DNA of 64,000 bases from Petrosia ficiformis (lineage: Eukaryota > Porifera > Demospongiae > Haplosclerida > Petrosiidae), in contig OX345636.1 of assembly GCA_947044365.1 (NCBI GenBank), positions 49,392,896-49,456,895 of the forward strand, given 5' to 3'. The notes under the pieces are model-generated. The model ran no database searches. It had not been told where the DNA came from and saw only the letters and a list, made by a program, of their open reading frames with translations. The translations under genes were made by a program, and so were the position numbers. This document shows positions 29,840-45,600 of the stretch, piece after piece. How positions within the stretch are numbered: the first letter of the stretch is position 1; each line of letters starts with the position of its first letter.

Positions 29840-30681
29840 TTTTGAAGAGTGTGAGAAATTGTGTGTTGAATATGAACATGATACAAATAGAGAAGATGAA
29901 GTAAGTCTGAAAGACAAAATTGCTGCTGAAATCGCCAAAATTGATCAAGGTCAGTTATTTTATACTAAACTTATTCATAATTCCACCATTACAAATGTTT
30001 GTGGTGTACATATACAAACACAATGTGTTATTGGCATTCAAAAATAGAATCCAAACATTTATTCATTTGTGACAGACAAGCCAGATGATATAGAGGAAAT
30101 AATCGGTGAAAACACACCAAGTAAATTTAAAAGTGTGGACCCTCCAAACAAGAGTAGAAATAACGTATCAATGAGGTGAGTGCAACATTTGGTAATATAT
30201 AGGCCTTTTAGTTTTAACAGCCAAACAATCAAGAAAAAGATATAATTATTGTAATCTTGGTTACTTCCTAGGTATGTTTAGGCTGCACCCACTGATTCCT
30301 TAGAAACTAATATAAAATACAGTAAACATAGTTTTGATGTGCCACATATTCCTGTTCCAAGTGCATCTAACATTCAAGCAGGAGCATAGTCGTGTAACCC
30401 TTTACATCCCGTAATTACTTACACTGACCATTTACATTTACATTCCAAAATTAATCATCAAGGACTTGCGGGCTTGTAACCGCTCACAAGATAGCTTTCC
30501 ATAAAACATTTCAATAGGTAATACAGTACTATTTTCATTGCAACTATAGTTTCTATGTAAGTACAAATGTTTACCCTATTTATGTTGGTTACATTAATTT
30601 TATTCAGTCAAAGGAAAAAAAAGTATGGTATTGATGGTGAAAGTTCACTTCACAGTGTTAATACTTCACCAGATGCAAAAG
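29840..30681 (+). CDS. First three visible exons of the mini-exon gene
   Basis: 29840-29949 follows TTACATTTAG, is entered in phase 2 and exits in phase 1. 30076-30175 runs 1 to 2 and includes [17 protein letters not shown]. 30608-30681 runs 2 to 1 and includes [20 protein letters not shown]. Donors are GTCAGT, GTGAGT and GTCTGT. This is the best-supported part of the chain. Confidence 0.55.
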
Positions 30682-33600
30682 GTCTGTAAAACAACATGCA
30701 TCCATGATAGAAAATTACATACATTTGATTTAATACATGATTTATAATCAGACTTGGAGTCAAATACATGTTACAGCATTTGATTTACAGATACAAATAA
30801 TTGACAAATAGGAAATATAAATGCAAATGTAACCTTTTTTGGTGTATTTCAAATACAAAATACAATTACTTTAAAGTATTTCAAATGCAACTTTAAATAT
30901 GTATTTCTCATTGAATCTAAATTAACGTTTCTGTACTTAACAAAGAATAATATCATTTCATCATACAAACACAAGTGTCTCAAACATATTGCCTGTTACA
31001 TGACATCTTTCAGGATTAAAAACTTTACCTGCAATACCAAAAAGTTGTTCAGCGATACAGATGACGTGCACAAAAATCTTGGAATGATTCTTATCACCTT
31101 ATTCAGTTATCACCAACAAACTTCATGAAAGGACAGTGTATTTGTATTTTAGCTTTTTGAAATACATTTTCAGGGTATTTCAATTACAAATACAAATACT
31201 TGTTGTTTCTAAACTCAATAATACAAATACTTTTTAAACGTATGTAAATACAACTAAATGCAAAGTATTAGATCCCAAGCCTGCTTATAATAGACATTAT
31301 TTGAGCACCATTGATAAAGGATTAATGTAAATGCAAACTTAAACCTTTAACATCACTCATACATCGCTTATCCTAACAAATATATTGGTTAATAATGATA
31401 AATGTATTTACTACTTTAGATGACATTGAACTGACATAGAATTCCACTGCAACATGGTATGTAATTATATTCAAAGTTAACGAAATAATAGTATGAACTA
31501 GATTACAAGTTGCTCATACCCATTTTTGTACTCAGTCTAATAGCAGCAATACCCAAATAATTTATTACCCTCTATATAAAAGGTAGTGCAAGGTGTTGTT
31601 AGTAGATATATAGATTGTTGTCAATAGTAATACTGCTCAATAGCAATAACCATTTTATGGCTCACAGGGCCATCCCTATATTTGCTTACCCACAGGTTCG
31701 ATGTACATGTTCATAATATATACAGTACAGGCTTGTGTCACATACACATTGTATATGTTAAGGAAGTTGTGCTATTTATTATTCTGAACGGGCTTGGTTA
31801 ATTAATGGCATGGCACGCCTGCTTGAGCTCTATAGGCCAGCAGGAAGAACACTGCTTGTAGCTTACATAGAAACTAGCTGTACTGCCTGAAACATATTCG
31901 AGTTCTACAAGATCCTTTAAGAGAGTAGATAATCAAAATAATAAGTATAATAGAAAAAGTCAGCTGTGATTAATGAATGATATATGGAAACCAGATACAC
32001 TAGAGGTTATTGAGTAAAGGTATGTTTAGCAAAGCTTGTTCTAGAGTTTACTAAATCTATTGGACTATAATTTTAAATAATTTGTTAATACAGCAAGCAA
32101 GACAAAAACAGTGGAATGTTGGACACCACAAAGCAATGATAAGAATAGGTTTCTCCATATATAGTACATCCTAGAAGTTACTATGGGAAAATCGCGAGTA
32201 GGTGTAAAGAGTGTATCAAAGCAATTGATGGAGGAAGCGGAAAGAGGTTCGTGTTCATTCATTTCATCAGGAGCGCCGCGAAACAGCGCAAAGGAGCAGT
32301 AAACTCCAATATGTTTTGCAAACTCATCTGTTGTCGAATCACACCTTTGCAAACTGCCTTATATGGAAAACCTTGTAAACTGTGTAAGTGATTTAAGTAG
32401 GTGTTATAAGTGTTTATTAAATATATATATATATATATATACTGTATATAATTAAAATTATTATAAATCGACTATCGTGTGCGTCTGACAAGATGGGTCT
32501 GTATAATCCCTAACTTCTTTCCAGACAGAATTTAAACGATACTAGTATAGTCAGCAAAAGATAGGTGCTACCAAACTCCGTAACAAAAGTGTCAAAGTGC
32601 TGTCAGTGTGTTGATTCTACAGGGTGTACAAAAGGACTATTAATAGACAACAGCAAAAGCAATATCTCTAATGAAATAAGCGCATGATGATTAGTTTGTT
32701 ACCTGGAGCAGGATTTAAAACCGCCTTGCATTCAAGCTTTCTTCTCAAGTTTCTTCTTGGCTTGTGGAACTTGCGTTTCGGGCTTCCAGTTAGCTTGAAG
32801 TGTCCTATTTGAAATGTTCCATCCAGAAATCTAAACAATGCTTCTGCTTAGGACTGTGGCTTGACTGTTCTTCTGCACAAGTTCGTTCGACATTGTTTTC
32901 TTGACTGGATTCTAATAATTGCCCACCCACTTCGGAACACTTATCTTAAACCCATCCTTTTCACCATATTTGGAGTTTAGCTAAAAGTGTGATTCGACAA
33001 CAGATGGGTACTGCTGTTTGATGCTCCTTTGCGGCGCTCATAAGCTCCTGATTTCACTGACATGAACAAACCTTCTGAATATCAATACGTTGCCACTTCC
33101 TTCTCTACGTACAGTCGCATACAGGCTGTAAATTTTTTGTCATTTCCTGTGTTGTTTCAGTATAGCAAAACTAAAGCTAAAATCTCTTTTGGTATGGGGA
33201 TTAAACATTTTAGTATACTAACTAAAGCTAAACTAAAATTAATAGACTGCCCCAATAATACTAAATTTAAAACTTAACTGCATGTAATGTATAAACATTA
33301 AGTAGGCTACCAAAACTAAACTAACTTAAGCCTACTATTAATTTAGTCTATTAAATTTAGTGATTTTGAAATGCTTGTATTTGACATGCATTAATTTTAG
33401 CAAATTTCTGAGCCATGTCTAATTTGCCTAATAAATTGATTGCGAAATATAATTATTTTAAGTGTGTACTAATTTTAGTGATTATCATGTTACTCGCTAA
33501 ATTTGCTTAAATTAGTACACACAATTAAAAGTAGACCTAAGGTAAATCTATATGGTTTCACAAATTGAAAACAAAGCTAAACTATGATTAAACTTGATCC

Positions 33601-36600
33601 CTAATTAAAATAACACTAATCGATTATTTATCCCTTGTTCTTCTCCTTTGTACAGTATTAATATTATCTTTTTCAACAAACAGGGATACGTCTACTGAAA
33701 TGCAGTTTAGAACACCAGAACAACTTCATGATCTTTTCAGGTTCATTATCTCGATAATAATTATTATGATTGTAATAGTGTTTTCATTTTATGAACTGAT
33801 AGTATGGCATTATTAGAAAACAGACTGCACTGTGATATTAATCCACTGTATAAATATTTTAGAACAAAAGTGGTATGCAGAATACTTAGAAAGGCCAAGG
33901 AAGGATGATGAATAAGAATAAAACTTCACAAGAATAATAAAAATTAAAAAAAATAAAATAGCATGTAGGGATATTAAGAACACAGAGACAAGATTGAGAT
34001 GGTACCTTAGCAGCAAAATTAAACAACTTTCTTATAACAACCCTATGTACATACATGTAAGTATAGCTTATGTTTTGTTTTTACTCTAGCTACATGTATA
34101 TATACTTACTGTTGTATATAGGTTTGTTATGTGGAAGTGATGTTTGCTAAAGTACCATTCCAATCTTGTTTCTGTGCTTTTTGGTTTTGATGTCCTGCAT
34201 GCTGTTTCATTTTTTTTTTAATGTTTTTTTTATTATCCTTGTTTCAATTCCTTTTTTAAACGATTATAATAGTTTGTTATTGAATTGTTGAAGTACATCA
34301 TCAGTGTTGTCCAATGAATCAATTACTTGGAACTGAGTTCAGTTTTTTAAATGTTGCAGTATCAAATATGTCTGTTTCACTTATAGCATTAATAGTTTCT
34401 TTTGGAATAAGGTGTCCAGAAAGAAACTATCCAAAATGTTCTGTAGAGTTCTTGTTCTTTATTGCTGCATTAATATAGGGTGTGGTTACATACAAAATGG
34501 CATTCATTCATGAGAAATTGTTGTGAAGTGGTTGATTTGTTGACTAGGTTAATAAACAAAATGCCTTTGTTGAGAATCTCCTTTAATGACAACAGTCCTT
34601 TGGGATTCTTTTCTGTTCTATTATACTGTAGTAGACTTATAATTATATTTAAAAACAGCTCCACATGACATTTCAGCTTTTTAGCCTTCTTTGAGTAAGA
34701 CAGCTCCACATGATGTTTTGGCAATTTCAAGTGAAACACCCAAAGTCGAAACATCATGTGAAGCTGTTATTCATTAATTAAAACTTTGGAATAATTATGA
34801 TCTAGTTCACAAAACTATAAGAACAGAATGGCAATTGTTCCACTGGATTTAACTTAAAATAAGTTTGTATTTGTGCTAAACCCATTTTGATACCTCTTGA
34901 AATGTAGAAATGTATTTTGGTGGAAAAGATATAAGATGAACCATCTAGTAGCTTTGCCACTCTATGGTTCTCTACTTTATATGAAATAAGTAACGGTAGT
35001 ATCAGAGAGTGTTCTAAAGTCCGTCGATACAGAATAACTGAAACAGCCATCTAAGAGATTATGTGGACCAGATCGGAAGCTACTATATGTTCTGGGAGAA
35101 ATATCGCTTTCCCTGTCACACAAAGGGAAGTCATGTACTCATCCAGTCTATGTTCTCAAAGGAGTACATGAGAATCTCCTTGACCTACCAGCCATACAAG
35201 TATTGGAGATCCTGACACCAGTGGACACTGTCAAACAGTCACTCACTGAGCAATATCCAGTTCTTTTCACAGGCCTTGTCACTTTAAAACACGCTTACAC
35301 TATCAAGACCTAGGAAAGTGGCCAACCCTTCAGTCTTTTTACTCCCCAGAATGTACCTCTTGCATTGAGAAAGAAGGTTAAGGACAAGCTCGTATGCATG
35401 GAATTGTTAGGAGTAATCTCAAGAGTAGAACAACCTACCAACTGAAGTGCTGGCATGGTTGTAGTCCCAAAAAAATCAGGGGATATTCGTATTTGTGTGG
35501 ATTTCCGACCATTCAATGAGAGTGTATTACGAGTAGTCCTCATTATCATCAGTCGAATGGAATAGCCGAAAGAATGGTGAAGACTGTCAAATGTTTATTG
35601 AGATTTGCAGAAGATCTTTATTTGGCTCTCTTGTGTTACAGATCAACTCCCTTACCATGGTGTGGACTTAGCCCATCAGAATTACTAATGGGTTGTCGAA
35701 TTCGGACTGACGCGCCTCAGTTGTAAATGTTCTTCATACCATCCTGGACTCACATAAACAATTTTAAGCGGTTGGATCAGAAATAAAAAGGTGATCAGAA
35801 GTGACATTATAACCAGAGACACAGAGTGAGTTCCTTACCGCCATATCCCGATGATCTTCCAGTATGGGTTAACACAAATACCCGGTCGAATTGCTCAACC
35901 TGGTAATCCTCCAAGATCATATGTAGTTGACACACAATCAGGACAAGTCCATAGGAATCATCGTGATCTAAAGGTCCGCACTGAAGACCTTAAAAATACT
36001 GGGACTAACTCTGAACCTCCAAGAGCTATTACAACTCATTCTCGTTCAGGAACTATTATCAAACCTCCCAATCGACTTACTTATTAGCTTAAGAAGGGAT
36101 GTAGAATGATATACTTGGTAATTATGTATGTGTTAGTAATTGATAGTGTATGTATGCGCATGCTGAGGAGAGACCTCGTTTTTTTTTAAGGACTTACTTA
36201 ATTACGTTTTGGTTCTGTATCTTTAACTAGTTGTTTAGTTGTTGAGTTACATTACACATTGTTGTGAGCTCCCTTGATATAACGTATATCAGACGTAAAT
36301 TGGGAGATGAAACTGAAGTGACGTATTTGTCGAGACAGATTGTCGGTTGGAAACAGATGGAAGGGCATACGTTAAAAGTTTGTGGTCAGTGAGGATGTGG
36401 AAATCTCTACCTACCACAAAATGGCGAAATGTTTCACGGCTAAGTAGGTAGATAATAGTTCACGGTCGAAGGTACTGTACCTTTTCTGGGCTGGTTGAAG
36501 TTTCTTCGAGAAGTAAACAATTGGTTGCCAATGTTTGTTAATTTGTTGTTGTCCTGCTGTGTTGGAAGCATCGGGGATAATACAACTGGGAATAAATCTG

Positions 36601-39600
36601 CGATAAAAATTAATGAGGCTTAAGAATTTTCTCAACTTTTGTTTAGTGATAGGTAGAGGAAACTGCTGAAGTACGTTAACTTTCTCCTTTAATGGGCAAA
36701 CTCCATTGGCATCAATGAAATAGCCACGAAATTTTAGTTGTTAAACATCAAGTTCACATTTAGTTGGATTGATGATGATACTGTATTCCTTGAAACATAC
36801 AAGGACTAAACAGAGATGAATGATGTGTTCTTCTGGAGTAGCACTGGCGATCAGAACATCATCAATTGGGATGTCTGAGCAGCGTTAAAAAAGCCGCATG
36901 TCATATGCACGAACTTGAAAAGGCCAAATGGAGTAGTGATGTCTGTTTTCGGGATATCGGGTGGTTCCACTAATATTTGATGATAGGCCCTAATGAGGTT
37001 GATATTTGAGAAAATGATAGGACCTTGTAGGGATGTTGAGAAATCCTGTATGTGAGGAATGAGGTAACGATCAGGAGTGGTTACAGTGTTCAAAGCTCGG
37101 TAATCACCAGATTTCTTTGGGACGCTATGCAGTGGAGATGCCCAGGAACTAGATGATGGATGAATGATGCCCACGTGATCAAATTCAAAACAGGCAACAC
37201 TCAAACTTTCAGGAGAGAGACGGCGAGTACAAGCATGTATAGGTGGTCCAGTAGTTTTAAAGTTTGTTTGGTGGCGAACGATTGAACAACAGTTGAAAAA
37301 TCTTGGAGAATCTGTTCGTACGGTGAGGTCAAAGTCTTGGTCAGAAAAGTGGGGCTGATTGAGGGTTCCTTTGACACAATTCCTTGGACTCATAGGTTGG
37401 TCACTGTGTCGATCAGGCGTTTATGTCCCATATAAACCGGGAGGCCATAGTGGTGGCATAATTAGTCTGCACCAAGAAATAGGGTTTTGACCTCTGCATG
37501 ACAAATACCCAGTGAAATGTACAGCTGAGTCCGAGGTTGAGTGGGAAGATACCAATGCAAGTCACTACAAATCTATGTCAGCTCCTACACTAAATGAATA
37601 AGAACCATGCCCCTGAGATTTTGGCAGCAGCAGATGGATCATGAACCATGAGCAGGGCAGGGTTTTATTTAAGGGGCATCAACCCCCCAATTTGGAAGTT
37701 GTTTGGCAATATACCATGATACCCCTGTAAGCCTGTATGAAGTTTGTCAAGTTTAAGTTGTGCCCCGGTTTCCTCAGCAAATTTTGTTAATGAAAGCCTC
37801 ACCAATTCTATAGCTGGAAATGCTTCTTCTTAATGCAGACAATGGCTGGTATTTTCTCTGGTTCTTGTCTGATGCTATCTTTGGTCAATTAAATGGCCAT
37901 TGAAATTAACTTAACTTGGTTCAATATTCATTTCTCTGAGTTCAGTGTTACTCCAGCTTTCTCAAGTCCACATAGTACTCCATTATTATGCTCGTCTTCA
38001 TTGGTCTTTACCAAACAGATTGTTGAACTAGCATTTCATTAATTGTGGAAAGAGGGTGGGCCTCTCGTAACACTGGTTTTCAGTCTGCACAAATTCAAAT
38101 AATTTTAGTATGACAACCATGCCTACACACCATGATGTAACATCATTAACTTCCATATCACCTTTAATAACTCCATATGATTTAGTTCTATTTGGTTCAC
38201 TGGAAGAGAAATTCGACACCTGTAGTACAAGATGAACGGCTTCACATATCTATGTTCGACACAAGTCTCCTACAACTTACCAAAACAAGTGAATAATCAG
38301 ACAAACGTCCTGTGATGTCAGAGCTGTCTTGTATCTCATCAACTTACATGATGAGGTATAAACTTTTTGTAGCTGCCAAACCTAAAAGAATGTTCCATAG
38401 TCTATTAGTGACATGCTTTGAGAGAGTGTACTTTTGAATTGTCCAATGACTAGAAGAAGTTGTTTATCTGGTCGGTTGCATGTAATGATGTGAATGTCTA
38501 TTTCAAGATAGCAGTTCTGCTCCCATCACCTATGAGAAGCGCAGAAGCTAAAAATAATGCAACCCCTAGAATAGCTATATTTTCAGTAAACCTTCCCAGC
38601 TTTTATGCAACTATCTTGTATTATATTCTGGTATATAGTAGTCATTTAGTGCATGTAAATATGTCTAAAAGGATTGGGGGGGAAGCTTCTTTGTGTGTCC
38701 TAAACTCCCAAGGTTCAGTGAGGGTGTTTATTGGGTGGCTCGCTCAATTCACTATTATTGTGAATTTGACTTTTGAAATAGGCTGTTTCAAAGATGCTCA
38801 CATTAATAAAATCACGATCTTGTAGGACCAAAGCATAGGCTGCACAGCGCTTTCTCATTTATCTTTGATGTTAGTCTAGATGAGTATGTCATTAGAGTGG
38901 CTCCCATACCTGTCCTCCTCATTATAAATTCCTGTCCATTTTTTGGATGAATACCATGATATTCCATTGATTAACTTTACTTGGAAAGTAAATTTACTAA
39001 CTTCTTCTTACAATAAAACCACTAATCAGGATCAGTGTCTTTATAATATGAACCATAACACTCCATCCAATTTTAAAATTGTTATATCAAACTTTCAGAT
39101 GACATAACATTTGAATTATTAAATGAGTGTAGCAATTTAAAAATGATCGTGTGATTTGAATGTCACCATGGATCATATTGAACAATCAAATGAAAAACCT
39201 CATAATCGAGACGTTTGACTGAAGTCAGTGAATATCATGTATATGAATATGTTTATGATAGTTGACAATAGTGATAATTTTATGAATGTTGAATAGGGAG
39301 GATATTATTATTATGATTATATTCTTGTTGTGGTTTTTGGAATACACTCAGTAGTGAACACATGTACATAGTAAATACTTTATTTTAATGTATACTTTCC
39401 CTTTGTTATCTCATATTTGTCATTGATCAGTATTTGAACTCACAAAAGCAATGTAATTATTCTTTTACCAGACCCGTAGACAGTAGTTTAAAGAGGGTGT
39501 TCAAGATTATTGTTTGTGGAGGAGTGCATTGGCACATACAACTGTTTTAGATGATCGTGCACAGTTCTCATGAGCACACCAAAAGTATCACTGTGTATTG

Positions 39601-42600
39601 TATTTAATACATGTACATGTAGTAGAAAATTAGTATTATCTTTCCAAAAACGAGGGTTTGGCTGAACCTTCTTGAACCCAACTCAACACCCAACTCCCCA
39701 ACCCCCTCTCTACCTACCTACAGTCCTGATTATATAATGGCTTGGTTGTGTGTTACATGTAATTTAATTACTTTTTTCTCAATAGTTATTAAATTCTTAT
39801 CAATTTTAATTCTTCTAGCACTATCACTATTTCTGATCAGTTTAAAGAAATCTGCGATAATAAAACAGTAATCCCCGAAGCAGCAAAGGTTCAGTTTGGT
39901 AAGTGATAATATTAATTTGTAAAGTATATAATTACATAATATAGCACTATGATGCCTAACAACAAAGGTACTGACAGTGACGGTGCTATATTTTCCATAT
40001 AGAGCCCAGTTAGTACCACATCTGGTGCTATATTTTCCACATTATTCACAGCACTAGAAAACAACAAGCAAGAATGTCAAGTATTTCATTGTTCTTCTCA
40101 ATCACTAGTGATATCCATCAATTCAAACTACTACTAGTATTGTTCATGCTACTCAGGAAAATATACTGGAAGTGGGATGGAGTACCTCATACACTTTGTG
40201 CTGTATGAGCTAGTCGACCCAACCCTCATGCTATATATATATATATATATACTGTAGGATATACCCTTACTTGGAGAGATTCATGCTATTTAGATCCTGA
40301 GGGCAAAACCAAAAGGATGCGAAATAGCATGAATCCCGACAAATTATAAACTATATTCTCTTTCACTGAGTCATGGTATTTAAAACGTATTCATAGTTGA
40401 ATCTACTGAGTCATTTCATTTAAAACATATTCATAGCTGAATTACCACAAAACGTTTGTCTTCAGGAAGTGAACCCACAATGACATGCATGAAATTTAGG
40501 TTTCTGAGACTTGTTTGTGGTTTTTACTATACTAAGCGGGCTGTAAACAAAATAAATCCCGGTTGATACTATGAAGATTCTTCATTAGAGCATCTAACAT
40601 CAAGAGGAATTATTCATGCTATGGTTTATATCTCCTGCTTACACTGCTGCTTTTAGTTAAAAAGTAATTGGTTTGTTGGTATTTTTTCATACAATGTCCA
40701 CTATGTACATGTACTTATATAAAATACCAATTATTTATGTCACATACTGTATCGTGTCTTCCATATTCTAGTTCATGGCATTACTTTAGAATAGATTTCA
40801 TAATGATAACAGAAGTGTGTACATGTATTAGTGTTTTTAAAAGTATTATGCTTTTAGATAACAGTGACTTAGTCAGAAAACCATTGTTGCATTTTGAAGT
40901 ATTTCATGGTCTTATTGGGGGTATGCATCATGTAACGTAGAGCCTTTAATTGGAGTATATATGGTTAGGGGTGGGGTTTCTATATTGTATGTATGGTATC
41001 ATATATGCTCTAACTATTTCATGCTAGGTGACATCACACAAGGGCCGTCTTATTGAACTTTGGCAATTTAAACTAATAACAACATCGCACCACAATAAAA
41101 AATATGTGATTAGTCACGTAGTGTTTCCTGGAGATTAAGATTTTATTTCCTATCCATCATAAATAGAAGTACAACCTAGGTTTGTGCATGGTATGTTTTT
41201 GTAGGTGAACTAGAAATTTCATCAGGGAGGAACAGAGTTGCAAAAGAGTGGGGTAATTTGACATTTCCCTTGTTTGAACTCATTGAAACCATGGACCAAA
41301 ATCATGTTCAAGATTTGATACATAATGTTATATACACCCAACACACTTCTTTTCTGGAGACTAACATGTTCCAAAATACACCTTTTAAAAATACACAAAA
41401 ACTCGTAAAATGTCAGTATTATGTATGTCAGTGTGTTAGGCAAGTACAATAATTATGGAATAAATTTTGCCACTCCAGAAGCACTAGTTCAATTAACTAG
41501 AATTATTCATTACAAAGTAATTATCACTTCAACTCAATGCAATGCACTTATATATAATTGACTATTCCAATAACAGTATGCTATTTTATCTTTGTTTCAG
41601 ATACTAGTAAAAAGTTCTCAAACTCTGGTAGATCCACTATAATAGGGTATGTAAGGAATTCAATGCTACAAAGTATATTTGAGATATGTATATTATATAG
41701 CTATATAATAAGAAATATTTATTGCAGTGATTCTAATCCTTCCTAGATCCTGTTCTGGCGCCATTGCACCTCTCCGCTCTAGTTTTATTTATTTATTTAT
41801 GACATTTGCGCTTGTACACTTTTATTGTACTTCCTATTTCTACCAGTCAATCAATGTTAGGTGTATATTATGTCTGTGATAATAATAGTGATAACCATAA
41901 TTATAATGTAGTGTTGATAATAGAATTGTAATGACAAAATGATTGATTAATTTATCATTCTTTACAATAGGAAACCTGAACAGACAAACCAAGAACCCTT
42001 TCATGATATCCTGAGGTTAAATGTTTACTCTGTTTATTGTTATTACAAACTATGCACTAGTAATCAGATAATAATAACTATTGTGACACTTTTTTAGAAT
42101 TTAAATCTATGCCCTTCTTAGTTTATTGTAAACATTTATAGACCAGCATTACAATCAAATTTGTCTTCCTGCATTATTAAAATCTGTGTTGCTATTCTGA
42201 TACTAACTTGTTAGATTCTCACTGTTTATATTTGTTTTCATGATATGGTATTTCATTTACTAACTGCATCATGCAAGGATTAATTACGTTTTTACCACTG
42301 CCATTTTGATCATTTACACTGTTGCTCAATGTGTTTTGTGGCGATAATTGTGTATATAATTTATGAGCATTGTAATTACATAATGAAGATTGCTAAAAAG
42401 TATAATAATACACTTTTGTGGCATTATAGACATTTCTTTCCACAAGTTGGAAAAAGTTCAAAATTGAACTAATCATAACTGTTAGGACCAGACAATGTCT
42501 TCAGAAATTAGGGAATACTACTTCAGTTGTTTGTTGAAAGTAATTTTGAAGTTTTTAGCATACATAGTTCCTTTGAAGATTTGAATAGGATTATAAAGTA

Positions 42601-45600
42601 GGATAAACCTTTTCTTGACAGATAAAACCAAATCTAACTGAACCAACACTTAATTTGGTTTATGACAAAGTGTACATATAACGTAACTAAAACATTCACT
42701 AAGTAATTCAACACTTATCCAAAGCAATGCTATTTCTATGTTGGCTGAGCCAATGAGATTAGCATGCAAAATTTACAAACTATAATTTCATAATTACTGT
42801 GAAACTTTAAAAGTAATGACATGGTACTGATACAATCAGCTACAAATTTACCGATCTCTTGTTTAATTTTAATTCCTCCAGTACTAATTCTCAATATTGG
42901 GATGAAAAAATTAATTTTTTTTCACAGGACTCACCATTCTTTCATTCAGGTATGTTTATACTTTTGTATATAATAAATGGTTTGTTTGGTAATCGCTCAA
43001 TTGTTCTAAGAACCTATCATTGCCAAAATACAATCAAGGATTAATATTTAAACTAAACTTATCGTATTACAGTATTACTTACTAACTTGTTTGATAATTG
43101 CCAATGTAAACAAATTGTTTTCATCCTTTATCACATTTAACTAAACACTATGGTAGCTGACCATCCCTAGTGAACGGCTGCTACTTCATGAATTTGTAAC
43201 TGGTGCAAAATATAAGCTGTAGCATTTTATAACTTTGAGCAAAGTTAGTAACATCACCACACAAATGCCACACTATAATTATGTATACATGTACATGTAA
43301 TTATTATTATATATTAAGCTAAATATTAAATAATAAAAACAATTTAATGCATGCATGAAAGAACATGTAGAGATTGGAATGGTACATTAGCAATGAAATT
43401 CAACTTAACACTTTGCATATAACAACGCTACATAATTATGGATTCTTTGTGGTTTGGTTTTATACTCTTAGGTAAGGTTATTATGTTGAAGTATTAGTTT
43501 AATTTTGTTGCTAAAGTACCATCTTTCTGTTTTGTTTTAGTTCATCCTCTTTCATTAAAAAAAATGAATATTGTGCTGTCATTTTATCTTTTGTAGTGCA
43601 TGTATTTAGCACTTTGCATCAACCACTACATATACTGATAAGTATAGGCAGGGTGGTAGGTATTCAATGGAACCACTTTTGGTGAAATTAAATATTTAGT
43701 GTAGGCTCTAATTTGCTGCACTTTTCAATAAAATAGTAATGCATTTCATCCCCTCTAATTTTCTTGTTTTGTATTTTAGATGTTGATGAACCAACCATGA
43801 ACTCCACAACAACATGGTATGTAATAAATTTAGTATTCTGCTTTACTAAATGCAAATCCAATAGCATAAATATGTTTGAATTAGACCATTAATTTTCCAA
43901 AAAATAGTGTTTGCAGTCTATTGCTAAACTAATAGTAATAACTGAAATTTTTTCACTATCGAATCTCATTAGTTGCATTCTAGTTTATGCATAGCAGCAT
44001 AATTATACAATACATCATACATCTAAATTTCTAAGATACACTTCCCACAAACTAGTTGTGATCAAATACTTACCTTAATTGCTCACCATTTTGTACAGGA
44101 AATTAAAAAAAATTGGTATCTAGTAGCTTATTAATAACTTTCCTGGATATTAAATTTATTTGCTTCTGTACAAAATAGTGAAATGGCGACCAAATGAAGG
44201 GAAAACATTGGATCAATATTATTATTCAGTAAAGTGTCATTTTTTGAAAATTAGGTCACACCTCAGCAATTGCAAAATAAATGCCACGTGTTCTGAACCA
44301 CAAACAATGATTTGATGATCAAGCGATATAACACATGTCTATAATTATCTTATCGTGAAAAGATAAGGCAGTGTATATTCTAAAATGGAATATAATATAA
44401 ATTATATAATTTTAGTGTTTCACACATTGTATGCATTTTTCATTTAACAGGACAGAAGGTATACTCAATTCTGAGCTACACATGTAAGATTATAGTTGTA
44501 ATTAATGTTGTTTTAGTTAACTATAACTAAAATCTGTTTTAGTAAGGCATTATGACATTTAGTCAACTAAACTAAAACTAAATTGCAAGTCTACTGCAAT
44601 AGCTATAACTAACTAAAATGAAAAATAGTTTATAGTGAGTGCTTTTAGTAAGTCTAATAATATTTATTTAGTCAACTATAACTATAACTAAATGTGGTCA
44701 TTATTATCATACTAGAACACTAATAGTAATCATACGATACTATAACCATAGTCATATAATGCATTTTCAGTGATAAATTCTCAACATACATGTAGTTATG
44801 AATTCTTGTATGGAATGAGATAATCCACTTACTGTTTTTAGCCCTAAAGCTTGGCTAATTAATTGGAATAACTTGTCCAGAAAAACCAAAAATCGTATGT
44901 ATGCTATAAGTCTACATTTATATTTCCAGATGCATGTATTGCTATTTTTTAAACACTCTGTCATAATTAATTAAGATCACAAACATCAAAAGTCAGTATT
45001 TCTTCTTGTAAAAAAAGTAATGACCTACTGTATTATTCATTAAAGTTTCTCCAATAACAGGAGTGATTCTGCTAACTTTCAGCTAAAATCAGTTGAAGAG
45101 CTTAATGATCTTTTCAGGTAATTATTATTATTTATGTATGATTATTACTATTGCAAATGATTTAAATTTATCCTATGCTGTAGCATCAGTTTATTTGTTT
45201 AAAATAGTCAACATAGATCATACATTCATTATGTGGGCTAAGTTTTTCATGTAGTATTATGATAATATACACAGTTCCTCAGTTTCTGTTGGATGATTCA
45301 TTCCTGCTTATTTTTATCGTGTAAATCATTAATATTATTCTTAATAACTATTTATCACTATGGATAGGTTGACTGTTTTCAGCAATTATACATATTTCAG
45401 CAAAAGGATGTTTTCCGATTTTTCTACATTAGTATCATAGCAATAACTCTCTTTATCATGTTCTACAACTATTGTAATTATATAGAAATGATTTATACAT
45501 AGTCATCGCAAAGCAATCATAGGGATAGCTACTGTTTTTCTCAATATATCTTGTAATATAAGTGTAGGTTATACCCTGCATATACCCAAGGTAATAGTTA

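Noticed and set aside
29538..29948. 136-codon minus-strand frame
   Set aside because: No recognisable content. It overlaps a plus-strand exon with good splice borders and an in-phase partner exon.
38460..38825. 121-codon plus-strand frame as a membrane protein
   Set aside because: Mixed hydrophobic text with no conserved motif, next to minus-strand retroelement debris. Length is within chance for this composition.
41258..41452. 64-codon plus-strand frame as a separate gene
   Set aside because: Better explained as intron read-through after the GTAATT donor at 41253 of a phase-consistent mini-exon.
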